DNA from: Paraburkholderia sp. CNPSo 3274
GTDB lineage: Bacteria > Pseudomonadota > Gammaproteobacteria > Burkholderiales > Burkholderiaceae
Direction: 5' to 3'
DNA: 64,000 bases
NCBI RefSeq assembly: GCF_024206475.1
Contig: NZ_JAMBPR010000016.1
Coordinates: 62,001-126,000 of the forward strand
Shown here: piece after piece, positions 8,463 through 16,570 of the stretch
How positions within the stretch are numbered: the first letter of the stretch is position 1
Layout: each line of letters opens with the position of its first letter
Notes under the pieces: model-generated
Seen by the model: the letters and a program-made list of their open reading frames with translations, nothing else
What the model was told of the DNA's origin: nothing
Databases searched by the model: none
Translations under genes and position numbers: made by a program

Positions 8463-9422
8463 ATGACTACCGCACTCGACCAGCTCAAGCAGTACACCAC
8501 CGTCGTCGCCGATACGGGCGACTTCCAGCAATTCGTGCAGTACAAGCCGCGGGACGCGACGACCAACCCGTCGCTGATCCTCAAGGCGGTCCAGAAAGCC
8601 GAGTACCGTCCGCTGCTCGAAAAAACCGTGCGCGATCATGCGAGCGAATCGCTCGAATCGATCATCGACCATCTGCTGATCGCGTTCGGTACCGAAATCC
8701 TCAAGATCATTCCGGGCCGCGTCTCGACCGAAGTCGATGCCCGCCTCTCGTTCGACACGAAAAAGTCGATCGACAAGGCGCACCACATCATCGACCTGTA
8801 CAAGCAGGCCGGCATCGGTCGTGAACGCGTGCTGATCAAGCTCGCGTCCACCTGGGAAGGCATTCGCGCCGCCGAAGCGCTGCAAAAGGACGGCATCCAC
8901 TGCAACATGACGCTGCTCTTCTCGCTCGCGCAGGCCGCCGCGTGCGCCGAAGCGGGCGCGCAGCTCATCTCGCCGTTCGTGGGCCGCATCTACGACTGGT
9001 ACAAGAAGGCCAAGGGCGCCGACTGGGACGACGCGAAGGACGGCGGCGCGAACGACCCGGGCGTGCAGTCGGTGCGCAAGATCTACGCGTACTACAAGAA
9101 GTTCGGCCACAAGACCGAGGTGATGGGCGCGAGTTTCCGCAACACGAGCCAGATCGTCGAACTGGCTGGCTGCGACCTGCTCACCATCAGCCCGGACCTG
9201 CTGCAGAAGCTCCACGACAGCAACGAGAAGGTCGAGCGCAAGCTCTCGCCGGAAGCGTTCAAGGACGTGAAGATCGAGCGCGTGGCCGTAGACGAGCCGT
9301 CGTTCCGCTTCCAGCTCAACGACGACCCCATGGCGACCGAGAAGCTTGCTGAAGGCATCCGCGCGTTCGCCGCAGATGCGATCAAGCTCGAAAAGATGAT
9401 CGAGGAACTGCGCGCGAAGTAA
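8463..9422 (+). CDS. tal: Transaldolase
   Basis: The 319-residue protein is the usual length for TalB-type transaldolase. It has [10 protein letters not shown] with the conserved Asp at 17, the DATTNPSLI block (31-39), and the Schiff-base lysine in RVLIKLAST (about Lys126), followed by the ITLLFS-like [11 protein letters not shown] strand. It moves a dihydroxyacetone unit from sedoheptulose 7-phosphate to glyceraldehyde 3-phosphate in the non-oxidative pentose phosphate pathway, in the cytoplasm. It stands alone here and ends at a strong terminator (9469-9503). Confidence 0.97.
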   Translation: MTTALDQLKQYTTVVADTGDFQQFVQYKPRDATTNPSLILKAVQKAEYRPLLEKTVRDHASESLESIIDHLLIAFGTEILKIIPGRVSTEVDARLSFDTKKSIDKAHHIIDLYKQAGIGRERVLIKLASTWEGIRAAEALQKDGIHCNMTLLFSLAQAAACAEAGAQLISPFVGRIYDWYKKAKGADWDDAKDGGANDPGVQSVRKIYAYYKKFGHKTEVMGASFRNTSQIVELAGCDLLTISPDLLQKLHDSNEKVERKLSPEAFKDVKIERVAVDEPSFRFQLNDDPMATEKLAEGIRAFAADAIKLEKMIEELRAK

Positions 9423-9468
9423 TGCGCCGGCGCTCCATGCAGAGCGCATTGAAGTATCGATTGACCGG

Positions 9469-9503
9469 GGGCCGCACATGCCGGATGTGCGGCCCTTGGT
9501 TTT
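9469..9503 (+). terminator. Intrinsic terminator after tal
   Basis: GGGCCGCACAT (9469-9479) pairs with ATGTGCGGCCC (9485-9495) over a 5-base loop, and TTGGTTTT follows. It lies 47 bases after the transaldolase stop. Confidence 0.8.
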
Positions 9504-9687
9504 ACAGGCCGTCCTGCAACGACCGTTCCCGTCTGCACTCTCGCAAACCCTGACGACACTCCGCTCGGTCACGCCCTCGCGCGCGCCTAGAATCAGGGCA
9601 GCGGCGCAACCCGCCGCTCGATCCGGCCCCGTGCACACCCTCGCACGAAACTGGCCGGCCAACGTCCCGTCCGCAAGGAAACCGACG

Positions 9688-10113
9688 ATGCAAATCCAGC
9701 CCTACCTCTTTTACCCCGGCAACTGCGATGAAGCGATCGCGTTCTATGGCGAAGCGCTCGGCGCGAAGGAAGTGATCAAGATGCGCTTCAAGGAAGCGCC
9801 GCCGGACCCGGCACGCCCCATGCCGCCCGAATTCGCAGAAAAGATCATGCACGCGACGCTCCAGATCGGCGACGCGCAGATCATGGTGTCCGATGGCGGC
9901 TGCATGACGCAGAACGACAAGTTCCTCGGCTTCGGCGTCTCGCTGACCGGATCCGACATCGCCACGGCCGAACGCTATTTCAACGCGCTGGCCAAAGGCG
10001 GCACCGTCACGATGCCGTTTCAGAAGACCTTCTGGTCGCCCGGCTTCGGCATGCTGACCGACAAGTTCGGCGTGCCGTGGATGGTCTCGGCGCCGCACGA
10101 GCAACCCGCCTGA
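9688..10113 (+). CDS. VOC superfamily protein, PhnB-like
   Basis: The 141-residue protein starts MQIQPYLFYPGNCDEAIAFY and has the paired beta-alpha-beta-beta-beta modules of the VOC (glyoxalase/bleomycin resistance) fold in the PhnB-like branch. The HATLQIGDAQIMVSDG strand and the DKFGVPWMV ending are typical. Many of these proteins bind a metal, but activity varies and cannot be told from sequence. AAGGAAA at 9675-9681 is a good ribosome-binding site for the ATG at 9688; the frame is open upstream, but that extension looks non-coding. It converges on the FUSC gene with 36 bases between. Confidence 0.88.
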   Translation: MQIQPYLFYPGNCDEAIAFYGEALGAKEVIKMRFKEAPPDPARPMPPEFAEKIMHATLQIGDAQIMVSDGGCMTQNDKFLGFGVSLTGSDIATAERYFNALAKGGTVTMPFQKTFWSPGFGMLTDKFGVPWMVSAPHEQPA

Positions 10114-10149
10114 TCGACCGCTGCCACGACTGGAGAAGCGCGCCCGGCG

Positions 10150-11358
10150 TCACACCATCCGGTGCGTCGCGGCGCGCTCGATGTTCCAGCGCGGCTCGGT
10201 TTCGAGGAGGAGCGCGCGTAGCCGCTCCACCTGCTCCTCCACACGCAGGCTGAGCCAGTAGGGTCCCTGCATCCGCGGCTCGGGGCAGCCCTGCGGCTCG
10301 CCCGGCATACTTTCGTGGACGGGCCCGCCCGCCACGTCGCCCTCGCCACTCCCCTCCATCCGTGCCGCAACCGTGCGCAGCGCCTGCTGCGCCGCCTCGG
10401 GGTGACGCCGGCCGCCAAAACGCAGCGCCCGTGCCGTGGCGAGCAGCGCCCGGCGCACGGTCTCGCTGCGCTCCGCGAACGCCACGCGCACGAGCGCCTG
10501 CTCGTAGCTGCCCGTGCCCGTACAGAGCATCTCCAGCGCGCTCAGGAGCGAGCGATGCAGGCGCTGCACCTGCTCGAGCCGCGCGAGCGGCACGTCGATC
10601 TCCTTGGCGACCGAGGGCATCAGCGCGCGCAGTTGCACGAGCCGTGCGTTCAGGCGCATGAAGGTCTGCACCTGCTCGTCGGCGTCGACGTGCACGCCGT
10701 TCGCCACCTGCGCATACACGCGCGCGCATTCGCGCAGATTGTCGGCCAGGCTGTAGCGCCACGAATACGTGGCGTGCAGGGGCAAGGCAAACGAAAACAC
10801 GAGCGCTATGACGATGCCGAGAATCACGTTGAGCGTGCGCCAGAGGCCCGTATCGATGAGGTTGTCGCCGTGCCCCGCGACGATGCACATGGTGATGGCG
10901 GCCAGCAGCGCGACGTAGCCCGGCTTGCCGATCGCGTAGTAGCCGCACACGGCGGCAACGAGCGACATCAGCACGTAGGTAAGCGGCGCGGAACCGGTAA
11001 TGGCCTGCACGACGATGAGCGTGAGCCCGATCACGGCGCCGAGCAGCGTGCCGAGCGCGCGCTCGGTGGCCTTCTTGCGGATGTTGCCCTGGTGCTGCAG
11101 CCCGCCGATCACGACGAGCAGCGTGACCGACGCCCAGATGCCGTGCGGAATATTGATGCCCGAGGTCGCGAGAATCGAGGCGAGCATGGCAAGGCCCACG
11201 CGCACGCTGTGTATCACCTTGGCGTTGCGGTAGCGATAGTACGGGGAGGTCAGGGCGCGCCACATGCGCGCCAGGCGCGAACCGCGGCGCGGCGGGCGCA
11301 GGCGCGGCGCGCCGCGGCGCCCGGATCGGGAACGGGATTCGGTTTGGGATGAGGGCAT
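10150..11358 (-). CDS. FUSC family membrane protein (aromatic acid exporter-like)
   Basis: The 402-residue protein has an Arg/Ser-rich cytoplasmic N-terminus (residues 1-45), then about six membrane helices (roughly 50-200) including SVTLLVVIGGLQHQGNIRKKATERALGTLLGAVIGL, a block broken here only by length, which is the FUSC-like signature, and a helical cytoplasmic C-terminal half. The family includes AaeB-type efflux proteins for aromatic acids and YccS-like proteins. No periplasmic adaptor gene (AaeA-like) adjoins it, so export is inferred from the family only. It lies downstream of the symporter operon but behind a terminator, so it probably has its own promoter in 11359-11402. Confidence 0.82.
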   Translation of the reverse strand: MPSSQTESRSRSGRRGAPRLRPPRRGSRLARMWRALTSPYYRYRNAKVIHSVRVGLAMLASILATSGINIPHGIWASVTLLVVIGGLQHQGNIRKKATERALGTLLGAVIGLTLIVVQAITGSAPLTYVLMSLVAAVCGYYAIGKPGYVALLAAITMCIVAGHGDNLIDTGLWRTLNVILGIVIALVFSFALPLHATYSWRYSLADNLRECARVYAQVANGVHVDADEQVQTFMRLNARLVQLRALMPSVAKEIDVPLARLEQVQRLHRSLLSALEMLCTGTGSYEQALVRVAFAERSETVRRALLATARALRFGGRRHPEAAQQALRTVAARMEGSGEGDVAGGPVHESMPGEPQGCPEPRMQGPYWLSLRVEEQVERLRALLLETEPRWNIERAATHRMV

Positions 11359-11402
11359 GGCGCCGGCTGGACGTGAGCCAAATCAGCAATCATCGTGCAC
11401 CA

Positions 11403-11474
11403 GAAAAACAAATGCCCGCAACTGTGTGTCGCGGGCATCGGGTACAGAACAAGCCCGGCGGCATGCGCCGGGCA
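11403..11474 (-). terminator. Double hairpin terminator after the symporter gene
   Basis: Reading on the minus strand, an 8-bp hairpin comes first (GCCCGGCG 11453-11460 with CGCCGGGC 11466-11473), then a second, ATGCCCGC/GCGGGCAT (11431-11438 with 11412-11419), followed by a T-tract (TTTGTTTTT at 11403-11411). This should end the DUF3311/symporter transcript before the FUSC gene. Confidence 0.78.
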
Positions 11475-11482
11475 TAAGCGGA

Positions 11483-13033
11483 TCAGCCCTCGACGACGTC
11501 GAGATAATCTTCCGGACGCGTGCGATCCGCGGATTTTTGCATGCCGACCAGATGCACGAGCGCCGACACGACGATCGAGACCACGAGGTTCACGATCAGC
11601 GACCACACCGCGGCGTAGCCCGGAATCGCCATGCCGAACAGGTGGATCGTGAAGATCGAGCCTGCGAGCTTGAGCGAAATGGCCATCCACGTGCCGGTCG
11701 CGATGCCCACCGCCCAGCCCACCAGCAGGCCGCGGTAGTCGAGCATGCGCGTGTAGAGACCGAGCACGATCGCCGGCAGCGTCTGGATGATCCAGATACC
11801 GCCGAGCAGCTGCAGCTGGATCGCGTACGTGAGCGGCAGGCCCAGGATGAACGCCACCGCGCCGACCTTCACGATCAGCGAGACCAGCTTGGCGATGTTG
11901 GTCTCCTGCTCGTGATTCATGTTGCGGTTGATGAACTCCTTGTGGATATTGCGCGTGTAGAGGTTAGCCGCTGCAATCGACATGATCGCCGCCGGCACCA
12001 GCGCGCCGATACCGATGGCCGCGAACGCCACGCCCACGAACCACGACGGGAAGAAGTGCAGGAACAGCGCCGGCACCGCGAAGTTCGGACCGAAGGCCTT
12101 GAAGTACGGCGCGAACTCCGGCATGTCCTTCACACCCGAGGCGAGCGCCATGTAGCCGAGCAGCGCGAGCAGGCCGAGCACCAGCGAGTACGCGGGCAGC
12201 ATCGCCATGTTGCGGCGGATGGTGTTGCCCGACGACGACGACAGAATAGCGGTGACCGAGTGCGGGTACAGGAACAGCGCGAGCGCCGAACCCACCGCGA
12301 GTGTCGCGTAGGCGCTATAGCCGTTCAAACTCGTGGCATCCGGTGACTTGAGCAGCAGCTTGGCCGGCGGCACCGCGCCGAAGATGTGGCCGAAGCCGCC
12401 CATCTGCGCGGGAATCACGATGATCGCGACGATGATCGTGACGTAGATGAGGATGTCCTTCACCACCGCGATCATGGCCGGCGCGCGCAGGCCCGACGTG
12501 TACGTGTACGCGGCGAGAATCGCGAACGCGATGATGAGCGGCAGGTCGCCGACAAAGCCCGTCGTGTCGAAGCCGAGTGCGCCAATCACCACTTCGATAC
12601 CCACCAGCTGCAGCGCGATATACGGCATGGTCGCGACGATGCCCGTCACGGCGATGGCGAGCGCGAGCATGCGGCTGCCATAGCGCGCGCTCACGAAATC
12701 GGCCGAGGTGACGTATTGATGGCGCTTCGCGACAGCCCAGAGCTTCGGGAACACGACGAACGCGAACGGATAGATCAGGATCGTGTACGGCAGCGCGAAG
12801 AAACCCATTGCGCCCGCACCGAACACGAGCGCCGGCACGGCGACGAAGGTGTACGCAGTGTAAAGGTCGCCGCCGAGCAGGAACCACGTGACGATCGTGC
12901 CGAAGCGGCGGCCGCCGAGGCCCCACTCTTCGAGATGCGCGAGGTCGCCCTTGCGCCAGTTTGCGGCGAAGAAGCCGAGAACCGTGACGCCGAGGAAGAA
13001 CAGAATAAAGACAACGGTTGCTGTGACGTTCAT
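11483..13033 (-). CDS. Sodium:solute symporter, MctP-like monocarboxylate permease
   Basis: From the ATG at 13033 the product is 516 residues with about 13 membrane helices of the SSF fold. GFFALPYTILIYPFAFVV, TSADFVSARYGS and the IGALVPAAIMSIAAANLYTRN region are typical of the family. It overlaps the preceding DUF3311 gene by the 4-base ATGA. A small DUF3311 partner plus SSF permease is the arrangement seen with MctP-type permeases for lactate, pyruvate and other monocarboxylates, so import of such acids with Na+ or H+ is likely but not proven. A double hairpin terminates the transcript. Confidence 0.9.
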   Translation of the reverse strand: MNVTATVVFILFFLGVTVLGFFAANWRKGDLAHLEEWGLGGRRFGTIVTWFLLGGDLYTAYTFVAVPALVFGAGAMGFFALPYTILIYPFAFVVFPKLWAVAKRHQYVTSADFVSARYGSRMLALAIAVTGIVATMPYIALQLVGIEVVIGALGFDTTGFVGDLPLIIAFAILAAYTYTSGLRAPAMIAVVKDILIYVTIIVAIIVIPAQMGGFGHIFGAVPPAKLLLKSPDATSLNGYSAYATLAVGSALALFLYPHSVTAILSSSSGNTIRRNMAMLPAYSLVLGLLALLGYMALASGVKDMPEFAPYFKAFGPNFAVPALFLHFFPSWFVGVAFAAIGIGALVPAAIMSIAAANLYTRNIHKEFINRNMNHEQETNIAKLVSLIVKVGAVAFILGLPLTYAIQLQLLGGIWIIQTLPAIVLGLYTRMLDYRGLLVGWAVGIATGTWMAISLKLAGSIFTIHLFGMAIPGYAAVWSLIVNLVVSIVVSALVHLVGMQKSADRTRPEDYLDVVEG

Positions 13034-13266
13034 TGCGCGCCCCCTGCATCGCCCTTGCTGCGGGTCTTCGTCTTGAAGTAGACGAGCGCGGTAATGACAG
13101 CGCTGATCAGCACCCAGAGAAGCTGATACCAGTAGAAAAACGGGAAGTCCCACAGAGTGGGCTCGATCTTGTTGTAAGACGGCACCCAGATCATCGCAAT
13201 CCAGGGCAGCAGCAAAAGCCATAGCCAATGCTTGCTTGATTTTCCGGCGTCGGCGTCGTGAGCCAT
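13030..13266 (-). CDS. DUF3311 family small membrane protein
   Basis: This 78-residue protein has two membrane helices (LWLLLLPWIAMIWV near 14-27 and YQLLWVLISAVITALVYF near 46-63) with the PSYNKIEPTLWDFPFFYWYQ loop typical of DUF3311. Its stop overlaps the start of the SSF symporter (ATGA), which implies translational coupling and a stoichiometric partner. The pairing is similar to that of the short YhdT-like protein with PanF. The exact role of the small subunit is unknown. Start ATG at 13266 is preceded by a GAGGAGA site. Confidence 0.9.
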   Translation of the reverse strand: MAHDADAGKSSKHWLWLLLLPWIAMIWVPSYNKIEPTLWDFPFFYWYQLLWVLISAVITALVYFKTKTRSKGDAGGAQ

Positions 13267-13568
13267 GACGTCTCCTCGTTGCTTATGTAGTTATGCGGCC
13301 TTGCTTTGTTCGCGGTCCGCCGCCCGGCGTGAGGCGGCCGTTGGCCTCACAGACGGATAGTCCGCAAGGTCCCCGAAAGCGCTGAAAAGAGTATCGAGGC
13401 CACGCCGCACGGTCAAGCAGGGCGGACCCCAATTCCGAGGACGTTGTCAATAGCCAACGGCTTGCGCGACGTCGGGGAAATGGCCAGGAAATACGATACG
13501 CGGGCAAAAAAAACCGGCCCTGAGGCCGGTTTTCTGTGCCGCAACGGCGTTGCCGCCGTTCGCGCGGA
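13267..13568. other. Intergenic region upstream of DUF3311/symporter operon
   Basis: About 300 bases. The left end carries the terminator at 13503-13536. The rest must hold the promoter of the DUF3311/symporter operon, but I see no clear -35/-10 pair, repeat or RNA gene. Confidence 0.45.
13503..13536. terminator. Bidirectional intrinsic terminator
   Basis: AAAACCGGCC (13510-13519) pairs with GGCCGGTTTT (13524-13533) over a CTGA loop. A-run on the left and T-run on the right allow termination both ways. It ends the spermidine-synthase-like gene on the minus strand. Confidence 0.85.
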
Positions 13569-14501
13569 TCAGATCGAGAACGTCGCGCCGTTCTGGCCGC
13601 TCGATTCGCGCAGCGCCTTCACCCACTGGTGCGCCGGCAGGCCGAGCTTGCTTTCGAGCAGGCGCGCGCGCTTTTCGAGCGCATCAAAGGTGACTTCGAG
13701 CGCCGGGCCTGAGAACGCGAGCGCCACTCGATTGCCTTCGTGCACTTCGGGCAGTGCGATGACGCGGCCCTCGAAGGCTTCATTCAGGCGCTTCATGTTG
13801 CGCACGAAGCTCGGGTGGTCGCCGAACAGATTGATCGACGCGACGCCGGCATCGGTCAGGCACGCCCGCACGGCGCGGTAGAACGCCACGCTGTCGAGCA
13901 CCGGGCCGCGCGCGGTCGCGTCGTACACGTCGATCTGCAGCGCGCCGATGGTGCCGTGATTGGTGCCGTCCTGTACGAAGTCCCACGCGTCGAGTTCGCG
14001 CACGGTGAGGCGCGCGTCGTCGTATGGCAGCTCGAACATCGTGCGCGCGGCCACCACGACCGCCGGATTCAGTTCGATCGCCTCGACCTTCGCGGGACGC
14101 AGATAGCGGTGCGCGAACTTGGTGAGCGCGGCGGCGCCAAGACCCAGTTGCACGATGCGTTCGGGCGTGGCGAGGAACAGCAGCCAGGCCATCATCTGCT
14201 GCGCGTATTCCAGTTCGATGTGCAGCGGCTTGGCAAGACGCATCGCGCCCTGCACCCACTCCGTGCCGAAGTGCAGATAGCGCACACCGTTCTCTTCCGA
14301 GAACGTGACCGGCGCGAAACGCGGCTTGCGCGGCGCTTCGATGACCGGGGCGTTGTCGAGGTCGTCGGCGGCAGTGGCTGCGCGGCGCGGGCGCTTCGTG
14401 ACCCTTGCGGTCTGGCTCGCGGTCTCGCCCGACTGCGTCGCGTTGCCGGTTTGCTTGAATGCGCGGGCCTCGGCGGAGGCGCGCTTGATGAGAGTCGTCA
14501 T
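13569..14501 (-). CDS. Spermidine synthase-like (class I methyltransferase fold) protein
   Basis: The 310-residue protein has a low-complexity N-terminus (residues 1-60, Ala/Arg/Thr-rich) followed by a Rossmann methyltransferase-type core: IVQLGLGAAALTKF (motif I), VEAIELNPAVVVAAR with the acidic residue that binds the nucleoside ribose, and IDVYDA. It matches the spermidine-synthase-like superfamily. The canonical aminopropyltransferase Gly-Gly-Gly-Asp-Gly motif is absent (LGLGAAAL instead), so true polyamine synthesis is doubtful. It is terminated by the hairpin at 13503-13536 and followed upstream by a TonB-like lipoprotein gene on the same strand. Confidence 0.8.
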   Translation of the reverse strand: MTTLIKRASAEARAFKQTGNATQSGETASQTARVTKRPRRAATAADDLDNAPVIEAPRKPRFAPVTFSEENGVRYLHFGTEWVQGAMRLAKPLHIELEYAQQMMAWLLFLATPERIVQLGLGAAALTKFAHRYLRPAKVEAIELNPAVVVAARTMFELPYDDARLTVRELDAWDFVQDGTNHGTIGALQIDVYDATARGPVLDSVAFYRAVRACLTDAGVASINLFGDHPSFVRNMKRLNEAFEGRVIALPEVHEGNRVALAFSGPALEVTFDALEKRARLLESKLGLPAHQWVKALRESSGQNGATFSI

Positions 14502-14631
14502 GGAGAAAATCGCTTGCTGTGGGGGAGCAAATGCAGGTGCATTTGCTTAGGCGAGCGAGAGCATAGCATTCGCGGCGCCTCGTGCCTGATTTGGCAGGCA
14601 CTTCGAGCGCCTGGCCCGCACGCTGCGCGAG

Positions 14632-15165
14632 TCAATGGCTGTCGGCTGAGCGCCTCTCGCCGTTGCCGGCGCCATCGATTCCGGGCTGCCCCGGCTGCAA
14701 CGCCAGCGGATTGACTCGTACGGGATGGAAATGCATGTCGATACGCCCGATGTGGAGCGCCTGCGGTACGGCAGGCAACGGCGCAGCGGCGTCGATCGCG
14801 CGCTCGACGGCCTCGTCGTAGTCATCGTTGCCGCTCGAACGCAGCAGCTTCACCGAGACGATGGAGCCATCCGATGCCGCACGGATCGATACGATGGCTT
14901 CCGTATCCGCCGGTATTTTCTTTGGATTGGCGAACATGTTGCCGCCCAGCTTGCAGCTCACGTAGCGCTTCCATTGCCAGGAACTCAAGGTGGTTTCCGT
15001 GGGTGGCGCAAAACCCGGTGTCGCGACGGCCGCGAGGCAGCGGTTCATGACCACCTGTGGCGAAGGGCGCACGTGCGGACCCACCTGCGATACGTCGTCT
15101 GAAGCGCAGGCGCCCAGCACGAGCGTCATGGAAAAAACGATCAGGGGCAGGCGTTTCTTGTTCAT
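14632..15165 (-). CDS. Lipoprotein with TonB-type C-terminal domain
   Basis: From the ATG at 15165 the product is 177 residues with a lipoprotein signal (MNKKRLPLIVFSMTLVLGAC; lipobox LGAC, Cys at 20). Residues 95-150 look like a TonB C-terminal domain (IVSIRAASDGSIVSVKLLRS, YDEAVERAI). There is no proline-rich spanner and no ExbBD, so it is probably an outer-membrane or periplasmic lipoprotein that reuses this fold, not the energy transducer itself. Two cysteines (about 43 and 70) could form a disulphide. The frame is open upstream but only this start gives the signal. Role unknown. Confidence 0.78.
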   Translation of the reverse strand: MNKKRLPLIVFSMTLVLGACASDDVSQVGPHVRPSPQVVMNRCLAAVATPGFAPPTETTLSSWQWKRYVSCKLGGNMFANPKKIPADTEAIVSIRAASDGSIVSVKLLRSSGNDDYDEAVERAIDAAAPLPAVPQALHIGRIDMHFHPVRVNPLALQPGQPGIDGAGNGERRSADSH

Positions 15166-15229
15166 TATGGTCTCGTGTCCCGGCGGTACGGACGCGCACC
15201 TCGGCGTGCGCGGGACCATGCTAGCGCGG

Positions 15230-15781
15230 CTAAGTTGCAGCGCGCTTACGTCTGTGTGCGCCAGCACTCATACGCGCATCGGGGTCGCTTGTGAACGTGC
15301 CCAATGCGCGCCATTGCGCGAGTTTCGCCGCGAAGTTCATCGACGCATACGCAGGACTGCTGGAAGGCAGGCGCAGAATCGTCATGGGCCGCGCATGCGC
15401 GCCAAGAATGCGCTCGCCGATGCGCGCCGCCGTGCCGCCGTTGAACGCGATCGCTTCGAGGGCGGGCAGGCGCTCGATAAGCGCGACGAGATCGTTGCCC
15501 TCGTGATCGCGGATATCGCCATCGAGACTGCCCTCGCGGCGCGCCTGCGCCACGACGTCCCACAGGCCCACGCGATGCGCGCGCAGCGTTTGTAGCCGCG
15601 CTTCGTACTCCATCGCAACGAGATCCTCGCCGAGCACCTCGCCCACGAGATGCCAGAACTTGTTCTGCTTATGCGCGTAGTACTGCTGATGCGCGAGCGA
15701 CGCCTCGCCAGGCAAGCTGCCGAGGACGAGCACGCGCGTGCGTGCATCGACGACGGGATCGAAGCAGCGCTTGAAGGTCAT
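15230..15781 (-). CDS. DNA-deoxyinosine glycosylase / uracil-DNA glycosylase family protein
   Basis: From the ATG at 15781 the product is 183 residues. The VLVLGSLPGEASL block (about 18-30), FWHLVGEVLGEDL, VGLWDVVAQARREGSLDGDI and the IAFNGGTAA and LPSSSPA motifs are those of the uracil-DNA-glycosylase superfamily branch annotated as DNA-deoxyinosine glycosylase, with the catalytic motif region at VGLWDV and the substrate loop at LPSSSPA. It should excise deaminated bases in the cytoplasm. It follows ubiC on the minus strand by 19 bases and is probably co-transcribed with it. An upstream in-frame ATG would overlap ubiC and is less likely. Confidence 0.85.
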   Translation of the reverse strand: MTFKRCFDPVVDARTRVLVLGSLPGEASLAHQQYYAHKQNKFWHLVGEVLGEDLVAMEYEARLQTLRAHRVGLWDVVAQARREGSLDGDIRDHEGNDLVALIERLPALEAIAFNGGTAARIGERILGAHARPMTILRLPSSSPAYASMNFAAKLAQWRALGTFTSDPDARMSAGAHRRKRAAT

Positions 15782-15800
15782 GGCAACGGATGCAGCACGT

Positions 15801-16457
15801 TCATCGCGGCGCGTGATGCGCGCGCGAAGCGGTGTGATCGAGCGGGCCGCGTTCGCGTCCGAGATGCACGCCGGTTTCCGGGGTGAGCGGACCGCTTGCA
15901 AGGCGCGACCACAGCGCGGGCAGCATGCATTCGGTCACGAGCAGCGGCGCGCCTGCGCGCTCGAATACCGAGCGGCGCGCGACGAACGCATGCTGCGCGT
16001 GCTTCGCCGCGACCATGATCTCGCGCGCCGCGAGTGTGTAGAGCGGATGCCGCGCGCCGACGCGTCGGCTTACGAGCGCGGAGCGCGCGACGCCGCTATC
16101 GCTATAGAGGAGTTCCGCGAGCGGCCGCGTGCGCAAGCGGCGCATGGCCTGCCACACGCCTTGACTCGCGGCGAGCGGCGTCACGCTGTGCGCGGCGACG
16201 AACGGCACGCCATCGACTTCGAGCACGATCTCGCGCACCCACGCGCGCTCGCGCGGCGCCAGGCCGAGCGCGGCGCATTCGTCGGACCAGGGCATGTCGA
16301 CGGCTTCGCGCGTGACCCGCACAATGACGCGGCCGAGCGCGCGCAAATGCGCCGTGAGCGAACCGCCGCGCGTGAGCCAGTCCTTCTGGTCGGCGCTCAA
16401 GGCGGGCAAAGGCGTGACGCGCCAGTGCGCGTTAGCGGCATCGAATCGAAGAGGCAT
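15801..16457 (-). CDS. ubiC: Chorismate pyruvate-lyase
   Basis: From the ATG at 16457 (a second ATG lies at 16466) the product is 218 residues. The [13 protein letters not shown] start and the strands ending in ARHPLY, together with FVARRSVF and [12 protein letters not shown], are those of UbiC, which removes pyruvate from chorismate to give 4-hydroxybenzoate, the first committed step of ubiquinone synthesis. The conserved Glu of LLVTECMLP is a likely active-site residue. The protein is longer than E. coli UbiC by a basic C-terminal tail (residues 195-218, His/Arg-rich). No ubiA is adjacent. Next to htpG, which is terminated just upstream. Confidence 0.88.
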   Translation of the reverse strand: MPLRFDAANAHWRVTPLPALSADQKDWLTRGGSLTAHLRALGRVIVRVTREAVDMPWSDECAALGLAPRERAWVREIVLEVDGVPFVAAHSVTPLAASQGVWQAMRRLRTRPLAELLYSDSGVARSALVSRRVGARHPLYTLAAREIMVAAKHAQHAFVARRSVFERAGAPLLVTECMLPALWSRLASGPLTPETGVHLGRERGPLDHTASRAHHAPR

Positions 16458-16512
16458 GGCGCGCATTATAGGCTGCGAGGATTTCAGTTCGCCGCAAGCG
16501 GGGCGAACAAAA

Positions 16513-16548
16513 GAAAAACCCCTTGCGGCGGGTAGCCGCAAGGGGTTT
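16513..16548 (-). terminator. Intrinsic terminator after htpG
   Basis: A 14-bp stem, AAACCCCTTGCGGC (16516-16529) with GCCGCAAGGGGTTT (16535-16548), over a 5-base loop; on the minus strand it runs into a T-tract (16514-16518). It lies 22 bases after the htpG stop and 56 before ubiC. Confidence 0.9.
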
Positions 16549-16570
16549 CGGTCTTGCGTTGCCGCGCGCT

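Noticed and set aside
6542..8584. Long open frame antisense to the VWA and BenE genes
   Set aside because: It is a shadow of high-GC coding on the plus strand: low-complexity Arg/Ala/His protein with no recognisable domain, overlapping well-supported genes.
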